64,000 nucleotides of DNA from Neoarius graeffei. Lineage: Eukaryota > Chordata > Actinopteri > Siluriformes > Ariidae. The notes under the pieces were generated by a model that saw nothing but the letters and a program-made list of their open reading frames with translations, made no database searches and had not been told where the DNA came from. Both the position numbers and the translations under genes were made by a program. Of the stretch, positions 12,653-24,600 are shown in pieces. The stretch spans positions 59,289,559 through 59,353,558 of the forward strand of contig NC_083574.1 of the NCBI RefSeq assembly GCF_027579695.1. Reading direction: 5' to 3'. Within the stretch, counting starts at the first letter, position 1. Every line of letters starts with the position of its first letter.

Positions 12653-15600
12653 CATTGCTGCACACCTGAATTTTGCAAACGCGCACTTGGACACTCCACA
12701 ATGGTACTGGGAAAATGTTTTGTGGAGTGATGAAACCAAAATTGAACTATTTGGGAGGAACAAGCCGAACTCCATTTGGCGTAAAAAGGGCACTGCGGAT
12801 CAACATCGAAACATCATCCCGACAGTAAAGTATGGTGGAGGGAACATCATGATCTGGGCCTGGACAGCTTGCCATCATTGAGGGGGAAAAGAATTCCCAA
12901 ATTTATCAACAAATTCTCCAGGATAATGTGAGGGTGTCTGTCCGTCAACTGAAGCTCAGAAGAGGCTGGGTGATGCAACAGGACAAGGACCCCAAACATC
13001 GCAGCAAATCCACAGCACAATGGTTTCAGAAGAACAAAATCCACCTTTTGGAACGGCCTAGTCAGAGCCCAGATCTCAATCCTACTGAGATGCTGTGGAA
13101 TGACTTGAAGACAGTCACACACACAAGACAACCCAAGAATATCGAAGAGTGAAGGCAGTTCTGCAGGGAAGAACGGGCTAAAACTCCCCCTGTACGATGT
13201 GCAGGTCTGATCCGCAGTTACAGGAAGCGCCTGGTTGAGGTCACTGCTGCCAAAGGAGGGTCAACCAGTTATTAAATCCGAAGGTTCACTTACTTTTTCC
13301 ACCACGACTGTGAACGTTGAATGCATTTGTCATGAAAAAGTAGAATTGTGTGTGTTATTGGCTTAAAGGGGTACCAAACATAACATATGCCGCTTTTCCA
13401 CTACCAACGCGGCTGAGCCGTGCCGTGCCGAGTCGAGCTGAGTGGGGCTGTTGGAGTTGCATTTCGACTACAACCGCGCTGAACCGTGCTGGCTGGAAGT
13501 GGGTGGACACATTGGGTGGAATTAGCGAAAGTGGGTGGACGTCACGTGATGTCGTTAAGCAGCGCAAACAGTGACATCAGTGACAGTGGCGGAACAAGTC
13601 AGAGCCGGGCCGGGGGCGGGGCAAATGACTGGGCCCTTTATTAAAGCTTATCATAACATCATTTTAGGCTACAAAAACGAAGTCCTTCAAACGAACATGT
13701 AACTCAGAAACAAAAAACATTAGGATACTGTACATGGCTCATAATAAAACATCAATAGCCTATACTGCGCACATTATTTGAAGGGCATACGAATGAGCGC
13801 TCAGAGGTTGCAACGGTGACAGGAAGAGTCAGAAATAAAAGGAGGGCGGTGCAAACCTCACTGAATGCACTGTGTTTACCAATTTCAACACTACGGGGTG
13901 CAACTATGTTATTTTGTACATTAAGTCCTTCAAACGAACATGTAACTCAAACAAAAAAACATTCGGCGACATACTGTACATGGCTCATAATAAAACATCA
14001 ATAGCCTACTGCGCGCATTATTTGAAGGGCATACGACGAGCCTTGCGCTCCGCGAACTCGTCCACGATGCTCTGTATGTCACTGTACTAGGCTACAAAAA
14101 CGAAGTCCTTCAAACGAACATGTAACTCAGAAACAAAAAACATTAGGATACTGTACATGGCTCATAATAAAACATCAATAGCCTACTGCGCACATTATTT
14201 GAAGGGCATACGAATGAGCGCTCAGAGGTTGCAACGGTGACAGGAAGAGCCATGTACAGTATCCTAGTGGTCTTTTAAGCGGTAGTCTCACGACCCGAAT
14301 AGTAAACAATAAACATGGAGGACATGGAGTCGTTAGTGTTGCTGGTCTTGGTGCTGTGGCTTGTTGTCACCGACAACGCGGACAGATACTGGCAAAAGCG
14401 TATAGATGAGGCGAGGCGCATAAGGCTTCAGAAATTCTCGTAATTCGTAATTATTCTCCTTCCGGGTTTGCGGTGTTTACAGATCCCAGCGTGCTCGCGG
14501 GGCGTGTGTGGGCATGTGAGGACACTCCTCCTCACCAATCAGTGCACAGGGGAGTGTCTGCTCACGCCCCCAACCTCACTCGGCACGGCTTGGCTCGCTT
14601 CAGCCCCACTCCAAAACGGTGCGAGTTTTAGGGGCTAAGCAGGGCTGAAGCGAGCTGAGTCGTGCTGGTTTTTGGTAGTCGAAACGCGAGCCGTGTCGGG
14701 CTGAAGTGAGCTGAAGCGAGCTGAAGTGAGCTGAAAAAGGGTAGTGGAAAAGGGCCAATACAGTTGCTGATGTGACAAAGTAACGTATTCTTAAGTATTC
14801 TATCAAATTTATATACTAGAAAACAACGAAATATCTTGGTAATTGTAAATATAATACTTTATACGCTAAACCGCACAAGAGTCGCCATTTTTAAAAGACC
14901 GTGACGTCAGCGCTACCCACTGCACTAGCAGAACTCTCCGAAATAGAGAGAAGCGTGTAATCATGGCGTCGGGTGCATCAAGTGAAAGCGACAGCTCTGT
15001 CGAATCATACGAAGAGATCCCGCAAGACACACTGCAAGCAGGCTATGGCTTAGAAGGGTACCAGTTTGAACCTAGGAGAGGTACTATGTGGTGGAAGTTC
15101 ATTATGTCTAACTATTAAAGCTATTTTAAGTTCGTTTCTGAAGACAAGGAGTTTTTAAGATGTTACCTTGTTGACAGTTTCGGCGAGAATCTTCCGCCTT
15201 CTTCAAAACAGTCACCAGATGTCGAGTGGTGACGTGCCTAATAGCCCGGTCACACCGCCCGAACTTTGCTGGAGCGTTCCTGGAGCGGTGAAAAAAATTC
15301 ATCACCGCTCGTAACCGTTCACCACCGTTTAACAAAAGTTGGCCCCCGTTAAAGCAACGCCGTATACGCTCGGCCACCGCTGATGTTTCTCGAGGGGCCC
15401 TCCTACCGCTCCGAAAGTTTTGAGCTGCACAAAATATTGCGAGCGGTGAGGAGGGGGCAATTTTCCGCCCCGGCAAAGTTCACCCCCGCTCCACCGACGC
15501 CCAGTCAAAGTTTGGCACCGCTAGACGCAAGTTCGTGGACGCTTGGGTCCGCTAGGCCAACGCAGAAATCTTGAACACTGGACCACCGCTGCTTCGCCAG

Positions 15601-18600
15601 CGTTGCCCGGGCGGCGATTAAACGTTGCACAAACTTCAGTGGAGCGGTTGTAAGCGTTTTACGAGCGGACACGGGGTTGCTGGAACGGTGTCGGGCGTTG
15701 AAGCAGCTATCCATGGCGGCGATGAACTTTGGTTTGGCGTTGGTACAGAGGTGTCGGAGCGGGACCAGAATTTGGCTATAAATACGGGGAGAAATGGACC
15801 AGGAGCTCATTTGGAATCGAGCTGCCGTTGAGTTCAGACCTCATCTATATCGAATTTGCTCAAAGTTACAGTAAAACTGTATCACCATGGATGCTGAAAG
15901 ACTTGCTATGATTGGTGCTAAACCAACTTTATACCCCCGCCGAGCCAAAGCCCGCATGCACAGAACGCCGCTATACCAACGCTCGCGTCACCGCTAAACC
16001 AACGCTCGCTACCGCTAAACCAACGCTAAAGCAACGCCGGCTTCAGCGGTGCACCGCTAAGCCAATGCCCGTGTTTTCGATTTTTTTCCCATTTTGTGCG
16101 CGGTGACGAGCGTTGTCGAAATTCGCCCCCCCCTCCCTACCGTTCAAGGAACGCTCCAGCAAAGTTCAGGCGGTGTGACCGGGCCATTATCAGCTGATGT
16201 TACGCTACGGAGGCGTGAACGTCCCGCCCAATTTGACAGGTAGTTCACGCCTCCTGCTGTCAGGTCGCTCCCCCAGGACACATCTGGTGACTGTTTTGAA
16301 GAAGGCGGAAGATTCTCGCCGAAACTGTCAACAAGGTAACATCTTAAAAAATCCTTGTCTTAAGAAACGAACTTAAAATAGCTAGGAGAGGTACTCTCGA
16401 CTCCGGTGATAAAATAAGAGAAGAAAGCTCGGATGATGGCGAGGATGAGACTGATGCTGACCATGGGCATGGTGAGCGTGGGGCAGAGCGTCTGCGTGCA
16501 GGTGACACGGTGTGGTGCTCGTGCGGAAAATGTAACGTGGAGTTGCTCACGAGTCCAGCAGAATTTATTTGCTGCAATGAGATAGGCGCCACCCGTGGAC
16601 TTGCGAAATCGTCGCAAGAGGCAGAAACGGGTATTTCACACGTGCCATTCCCAACCTCAATGAGCCAACACAACTGGGCACATACATACGTCATGAGTGT
16701 TACGCAGAGAAAATGAATGTGCATTCTGATTGGATAAAATTAATATCATGGCGGGCTGTTCAAACTGCGGAAATAGTTTGCTCGAGCTACTTTCAAGACA
16801 CTATAACTTTCCAACCTTAGAACAAAAAGCTTTTGTAAGTCTTGAATAAGGTTCGTTAATGTGTGTTTTATTGTTATATTTACTCTATATATTGCCCTCT
16901 GTTCCCCTTTAAAAACTCATTGTATACCTGTGACTTGGATGAAGATCAGATCACTTATCAACTCATGCAGAAAACCAGATAATTCCAAAGGGGTTGCGTA
17001 CTTTTTACTTTGACTGTAGCTGCAATTTGATTTTGCACGTTGATGCGTTACTTAGGGCGGCACGGTGGTGTAGTGGTTAGCGCTGTCGCCTCACAGCAAG
17101 AAGGTCCGGGTTCGAGCCCCGTGGCCGGCGAGGGCCTTTCTGTGTGGAGTTTGCATGTTCTCCCCGTGTCCGCGTGGGTTTCCTCCGGGTGCTCCGGTTT
17201 CCCCCACAGTCCAAAGACATGCAGGTTAGGTTAACTGGTGACTCTAAATTGACCGTAGGTGTGAGTGTGAGTGTGAATGGTTGTCTGTGTCTATGTGTCA
17301 GCCCTGTGATGACCTGGCGACTTGTCCAGGGTGTACCCCGCCTTTCACCCGTAGTCAGCTGGGATAGGCTCCAGCTTGCCTGCGACCCTGTAGAAGGATA
17401 AAGCGGCTAGAGATAATGAGATGAGACGCGTTACTTTTTGAAACAGCAAGTCGGCATGATCGAGTATTAGGCTACGTTCACACTGCAGGCTGAAGTGACT
17501 CAAATCCGATCTTTTCGCCCATATGTGACCTGTAGCCGATCTTTTATTGACAATATGAACGACACAGATCCGATTTTTTCAAATCCGACCCAGGCCGTTT
17601 GGATATGTGGTCCTAATTCCGATTCCTATCCGCTCTTTTCATATGCGACTTCAGTCTGAACCGCCAGGTCGCATTCATCCGACTTACACGTCATCAACAA
17701 GCCACAAACGTCACTATTCTGCGCTGAAGTAGGCGGCGGGTCTCTCAAAAAAAAGTTACAACAACATGGCGCATAATCACGGGCGCAGATAGAGGGTGGG
17801 ACTCGTCCCACCCAGATTTAAATTCACCTCGCTCGGTCCCCCCCACTTATAGGGAGGAAAAAACGTCTATGCTGTCTTTCTTTGCATAAGGCAAACCTCA
17901 CGGAAAAATCAAAAGACTAATTACCATTCGGTTTATTGAGGTGCACAGCAGTACATACATAGTTGCAACAACTCACATAAAACAAAAGACTGATATTCGG
18001 TTGGTTGAGCTGCGCAGACTGCACAGGTTGCGAGCTCGAGCTTGGTTGCTATGGTTACTAACAACAAGTTTGACAGGCATATCGGGGTTGGGGTTGGTTT
18101 GCTGGCAGCTTTGTCCCCCCCAGTTTTTTGTCCCTCCCAGTTCAAAAAACGTATCTGCGCCCCTGCGCATGACATCAATGCGAGGGACGCTTCGGGCTGT
18201 GAAGGTTCTGAATCTTCTCAATGGAAGGACGCAGAGGTTAGGGAGCTGATTTCCATTTGGGGGGGATGCAGCTATTCAAGCTAGATTGGATGGGTCATAC
18301 CGCAACCGGGCGGTTTTACTTCCGTAAACACTGGCCATGCTCACTGCGTGTGACGTCGTCGTATCCTGCAATGCGCATGCGGAACACTTTTAGGTCGCTT
18401 TTCGTTCATACTGAGGATCACATACAAGTCGCATATATTTGTTAATGTGAACGACCTCACAAAAAAATCGGATTTCACAAAAAAATCGGAATTGAGCATT
18501 AAGCCTTGCAGTGTGAACGTAGCGTTAGAGGGCTTGATTGAGTCACACAACAGTCAATAGCATTTGCGAGACACTACACCTCCTGCTGAATGGAGAAATT

Positions 18601-21600
18601 TCCACGTTCAAGCAGCGAGAGAGAGAAAACAGAGTTTCAGGAGAGCCTTAAAACTGTGGAGGAGTTCTCACCAGTGTCTTCACCCATGCCTACTGACTAA
18701 CATTTGCATTTTGGTGTTACACCACACACATTTATGCCAAAATCAGCCGTCAGTGGTGATGCCCCAGAAGTGACAAACTAAACAATTAAAATGCAAATAT
18801 TCCCCCAATTTTTTTTTCTGTATTTTATTACACACAATCATATTGATGGCAATAACATTAAGACAGAGACGAATACAAAAACTCTGAAACACCAACTCTG
18901 ATTTCAGGAACACGAAGGTTTTCTGGTCCTTGCAACATGGTTTGACGGCTCTAAAGCATTCGCCACAAAAATGGCTGTTTGATGATTAATATCGAAATAA
19001 ACCAGGAAGACAACAATGAGAATAAACCCCCCTCTAAAATGGCTGGTTGGCATGCTGTCACATGTCACCGTGTCCCTCATTTTGATGGAATTCCCATAAC
19101 TATTTTATTGGAGCAGTTCTGGTCATCAAGTTGGCAATTAAAAAAAAGTTTTAAAAAAGGGTGATTCAATTGTTTGCCCCATGACCAAAGTGCCACGGGA
19201 AGAGCAATTACAAACAAGTTTCCACGGGAAGGCTGGCATTTGCAAGGAATTATCGAACCCTAACCAATCATGAAAACGATCGTATTAAAGTGCATATCAC
19301 GGGTAAATTCAGGAGCAAGATCAATGTAATTATTCTATTTTATATTAAATTTTGGTCAAATATCTAACATTTTGCGCAATTTTTTTACCTTGCGCAATAC
19401 CAGAATAATTCAGTTGAAATCGAGTCATTTGAGGCGCACTGGTCCGCCTCTGAAAAAAACTTGGCATTTGGATTTCCCAGCAAACACCGATTTTCATGAC
19501 GTCGCGTGCGGGACGCCTCCCTCTGAATCCTACGTCAGCGCTGGTTTGTTTATGAGAAAACGACCTGGTGGTTTTCTGCAAATTTCTTCAACGTTATCAC
19601 GTAATTATTAAAATGGTTAACAGATGTATCGTAGGAGGGTGTAGCAACACCAATCTTGATGGGATTAGTACTCATCGTTTCCCAAAAGACCGGACAATGA
19701 GAGAGAAATGGGAGCGCTTGGTCTACACAGGCTGTGCACTGAAACCGTGCAAAGCTCGCGCAGCCTGCTGGCGCTTCCGCAGGTGACGTCACGAATCTGG
19801 CTCCAGACTCCCTTTGGATTTTTCCAGACGCGTTTTGTGATTTTATTTTTTCTGCTGTAGACAGATGGCCTTGTGCAAAATTACCCTTCTGGATGAGTGT
19901 GTAAAGGGACATACTTTCAAATTAAAAAAAAAAAAGAAATTGGTCCAGAACATGCCCTTTAAACTATTCAAAGTGTTTACTTCACCCTGCTTTGAGGTTC
20001 CTGCTTGGTTTTTCACATTTTAAGCAAAAATTAGGAAACTTTGCTTTGTTTGTGGTTTAATGAGGGTTCTACGCTGTTTGTTTTCGGATTCATGCCTCAC
20101 TATGCTTATCCTGAGCCCTGCTGCTGATATTAACCAATAACCTCCTGGGTGGATCCAGATCACAGTCATCTCAAATGAGCTCGTGTATTCATTGCTCATG
20201 GCGCTAATTTGCACAATCATTGTTCTGTAAGAAGATATTAACATTGTTATTAACAGCATAAATATCATCATGAATATTTTATGCAACTGGCTAAGTTACT
20301 TGTAGGACCTACTTCATTCCTTTTTTTTTTTTTTTGCTGCTAATTGCATTCATCTTCTCTGAAGCACTTTAAATTCAGTCATCGTTCTTTTCATTTAATC
20401 AGCCAGTAAAACCCAATTAGTCTCTTGCAGTGTTCTGTTAAATGCCGAGGAAGTCACACACACCAGTAGACCTGTCACAATTCCAAAATTGGGTCAGACA
20501 ATTATTTTTTAACAAACAAATGGCACAGGAATAGTTTTAAGCATTAACAATTAATCTAATATAGTAATTTTTACGATTAAAGTGATTCATATAGGTAGCG
20601 GTCTGAGTGAATGACCTTGAGATCTGTAACGTCACAGCAGGAAGTCTATCGGTCTCATCGCCATTTCCGCTATACTAAAACACAGAGCTGACTGCAACTC
20701 CGATCCTCCATTTTGAGCTAATTTATCGCCATGCCATGTAGATGTGTTGCTGGCGGGTGCAGCAACACTACAGAAGGTGGATTTACGTTGCATTCATGGC
20801 CCAAGAATGTTTAAACTGCAAAGATTTGGACGCGTTTTGCGAGACGTTCACGGGCACATTGGGCGCCTACGAAGTGGTCTCTCCTCTGCTCTGCACGTTT
20901 TACTGAAGACTCGTACGAGACCTCTGATCTGTTGAGGAGCGTTAGCTATAAGCCTGTATTGAAAAAGGGTGCAGTACCAACAATTAAAGAAAACTACAAG
21001 AAAAGTATTTATTTTATATTTATTTTTAAAAGGAAATTGAGCCAAAAGTTGTTGGTAGAACCCGGGATGGAACAGCACATGACATATCGCTCAGGCAGTG
21101 ACCTCCCAGCAGTTGTTGCTAAAACCAGTGACGTCGACCCAGGTTTTAGTAACTGCCTGAGCCGAGCAGTAATGGCGGAGTACTCTGTATGGAGAAAATG
21201 GAGAATGAGTGAAGCAGCCGTCTGATTTCTAAACTGGATATTGCTGCCATCTCGCCCTTACGTGGAAGAAGCGAATGAACGGAGAACTGAACGAACAACT
21301 GAAAGTCAGATTGTTTCAAAACAATCAGCCACAAGGTCGGCCTTCAAGAAGCGAGAACACAGATGGGTAAGATACGACTCTCATTTGGATACAAAACACG
21401 TTGTTTCCCTGCATTTGGATTAATCCATGTAACTTGTATTGTGTTTTTAAGTTAGCGGTATAAGATTTAATTTGCTTCAGAATGTGATTGTCTCAGTTCA
21501 TCTGATTATTTAATTAGCCTTTTACGTTTTATCAGTGAAAATGCATGCATGTACATGTATGTTGCATAAGTTATGACACCCATCCTGTTTTAATGAGAGT

Positions 21601-24600
21601 CAACCCACAATCAATGAAGTCAAATCAGTCTTAGTTGAGCAAGTCGGTAACGGGATTTCTTACTTTCACCATAAATTTTTATTTATATGACTTTGGTCGA
21701 GAGCTGTCAAATGCCTCGGCCTCAAAACCGGTTCCCGCTGTGACATCACGTACTCAGGACTGGCTGGCTCAGCGGGGCAGCTCGAATGCCAACTTTGCAG
21801 AAGACTTTAACTCTCAAATATTTTTTTTTATTCCCATTTATGCAGCATACAAGAGTCAAGGATGGAGATACTATCCACTCAGAAATTTAAAAATAAAAGG
21901 TTCCGCGCATCTCCTTTAAAGCTTCTGCTAAAGCACTTCAAATGAAGAGGAATTTCACCCTTCAGCAAGAAACGACCTGAAATACACCTCCAAATTCAAA
22001 AAGGAACAGCTTCGCCAAAACGAGATCGAGGTTTTGGAATAGCCTAGCCAGAGGCCGGATCTATACTGGTGCTTGAAAGTTTGTGATCTCTTTAGAATTT
22101 TCAATATTTCTGCCAAAACACACGAGTCATTCAACCAAAGAATGATTAAAAAAAAAAGAATAAAATTCATCTTTTGGAATGGGCTGATATTTCATACAAT
22201 AAAAATGTTGTACGAGCAGTTCACGTGAGGAAACCTACCAACATCCCAGAGCTGAAGATGTTCAGAACAGAGGAACGGGCTAAAAAGCCGACGTGCAGGA
22301 CTGATCGAGTTACCAGAAATGCTGAGTTGCAGTGACTGCTGCACAAAAGGGTCACAACACAGATACTGAAAACAAAGGTTCACATACTTTTGCCACTCAG
22401 TGGATCATTTTCTTTAAGGAATAAATGTCCAAGCATAATATTTTTGCCTGATTTGGTTCTCTAGCTTCTTTTAGGACTAAAATCTGATGTTTTTAAGTCA
22501 TGTTTATCCATCCATTATCCATAACCGCTTATCCTGTGCAGGGTCGCAGGCAAGCTGGAGCCTATCCCAGCTGACTACGGGCGAAAGGCGGGGTACACGC
22601 TGGACAAGTCGCCAGGTCATCACAGGGCTGACACATAGACACAGACAACCATTCACACTCACATTCACACCTACGGTCAATTTAGAGTCACCAGTTAACC
22701 TAACCTGCATGTCTTTGGACTGTGGGGGAAACCGGAGCACCCGGAGGAAACCCACGTGGACACGGGGAGAACATGCAAACTCCGCACAGAAAGGCCCTCA
22801 ACGGCTGCTGGGCTCAAACCCAAAACCCTCTTGCTGTGAGGCAACAGTGCTAACCACTACGCCACCATGCCACCTAGTCATTTTTTTTTTGGGGTGGGGA
22901 GATGATTCTCAAGGGTGCACAAACATTCCAGCACAACCGTAAATCTAATTGAAAAGCCATGGTGTGACCTGAAGAGGGCTTGGCATGGGAGATACCGAGC
23001 CAATCCAATAGTCAGAATGGCAAAATATTGACAAGATGTAGCAAACTGACTCTCACCCAAAAAGACTGAATGTCATGATAAAAGCTGCTTCGATGACATT
23101 AGTTACTATAAACAGTTTATCATACATTTTTCTCCCCAAAAAGATTCTTACTCTTTCACTTCAATTTATATGCTGCAATTTCATAATAAAGACAGACAAA
23201 GGTTTCGGACATGATTTGTCTCCCTCCGTCCCAAAACCTCACCGTATTAACCGGGTGTATAAACTTTATATGCATGTAGAAATTTTGACCCTTTGCCGAT
23301 TTCAGAAAAACAAAAATAAGAGACTCTTGCACTGAATTCCTGTCTTTTTCCTATTAGAGATGAATGTTGTACAATGATTCTGCTGTAGATGAAGTTCAAA
23401 GAAAGCCTCCAAAGGCCAATATTACCATGACGTTCATGTCTATGATGAGTGTATGCAAACTTCTGACCTCAACTGCAAGATTGCGAAAACTAACCTCGAA
23501 AAACTCGGATGAGCTCAAATAATTGGAACTGGCTAATTATGCAAGAACAGTGACAGATCTACAGAGCAGTTTGCTTGAGCCACATGCCACTCAGTCGGAG
23601 GAAAGAAATTCAGTTCAGTTGGTCGGGTTCAATGCCCGAACTGATGATCACATCATCAGTTTTTCTTTGGCTAATCAGACACAAGGTACGCCACCACTCT
23701 TGCCGGAGCAGTTGGGGATTAGGTGCCTTGCTCAAGGGCACTTAAGTCAATCCTGCTAGTCTGGGGAATCAAACCAGCAACCTTTTGGTCCCAAAGCTGT
23801 TTCTCTAACCATTAGGCCATGACTAAGGAGGAAAGAAATAAAGGAAAGGGAGGGGGGAAAGAGAGGGAGGAAAGAAAGGAAAGGAAGAAAGAAAGAGGGA
23901 GGGAGGGAAGAAAGGAGAGGGAGGGAAAGAAAGAAAGGAAAGAGGGGGAGGGAAAGAAAGAAAGGAAAGAGAGGGAGGGAAAGAAAGAAAGGAAAGAAAA
24001 GGATGGAAGAAAGGAAAGGGAGGGAGGAAAGAGGAGGGAAAGGGAGGGAGGAAAGAAAGGAAAAGGAGGGAGGAGAGGAGGGAAAAGGAGGGAGGAAAGA
24101 AAGGAAAAGGAGGGAGGAGAGGAGGGAAAGGGAGGGAGGAAAGAAAGGAAAAGGAGGGAGGAGAGGAGGGAAAGGGAGGGAGGAAAGAAAGGAAAAGGAG
24201 GGAGGAGAGGAGGGAAAGGGAGGGAGGAAAGAAAGGAAAAGGAGGGAGGAGAGGAGGGAAAGGGAGGGAGGAAAGAAAGGAAAAGGAGGGAGGAGAGGAG
24301 GGAAAGGGAGGGAGGAAAGAAAGGAAAAGGAGGGAGGAGAGGAGGGAAAGGGAGGGAGGAAAGAAAGGAAAGGAAGAAAGAAAGAGGGAGGGAGGGAGGG
24401 AGGGAGGGAGGGAGGGAGGGAAGAAAGGAAAGAGAGGGAGGGAAGAAAGAAAGGAAAGAGAGGGAGGGAAAGAAAGAAAGGGATGGAAGAAAGGAAAGGG
24501 AGGGAGGGAAAGAAAAAGCACGGCATGGCAGCAACATCCTTTACTGTTAAAAACGAGTCATCAGGAGATGACCAATCCCCCAGGCCCCCACTTGAAACCC

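Larger units (their letters stand above)
13388..14757 (+). mobile_element. PIF/Harbinger-like element, copy 1 (3-bp ATA flanks)
   Basis: The ends TGCCGCTTTTCCACTACCAA and GGTAGTGGAAAAGGGCCA are imperfect inverted repeats, flanked by ATA on both sides. It is the same family as 43296-43951, where the interrupted SINE proves the insertion. It differs by an extra segment, 13585-14269, absent from copy 2. Confidence 0.65.
14963..16716 (+). pseudogene. transposon ORF with P2X7-ballast-type cysteine domain, interrupted
   Basis: The first part, 14963-15085, opens [20 protein letters not shown] and ends EPRRGT. Reading resumes in the same frame at 16396 ([15 protein letters not shown]) and continues to [11 protein letters not shown] and EFICCNE. 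The C-x-C-G-x-C ... C-C pattern resembles the cytoplasmic ballast domain of P2X7 receptors, which in fish genomes also occurs in transposon proteins. After CCNE the similarity stops; the frame ends at 16716. The 1310-bp interruption is flanked by a 14-base direct repeat. Confidence 0.6.
13367..16908 (+). mobile_element. TTAA-flanked (Kolobok-like) element carrying a P2X7-type domain
   Basis: TTAA at 13363-13366 and 16909-16912 flank ends AGGGGTACC and GTTCCCCT. The intact host Tc1 sequence resumes on both sides. It contains a 13388-14757 insertion, a two-part protein-coding sequence (14963-15085 and 16396-16716) and a further insertion at 15086-16381. Confidence 0.7.
11501..17016 (+). mobile_element. 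Tc1-like transposon split by several nested insertions
   Basis: CAGTCAAAGTG follows TA at 11499 and the inverse CTTTGACTG precedes TA at 17017. The Tc1 parts are 11501-11658, 12028-13366 and 16909-17016. Insertions: SINE 11659-12027 and the TTAA element 13367-16908, which itself carries others. The transposase relic lies at 12263-13272. Confidence 0.75.
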
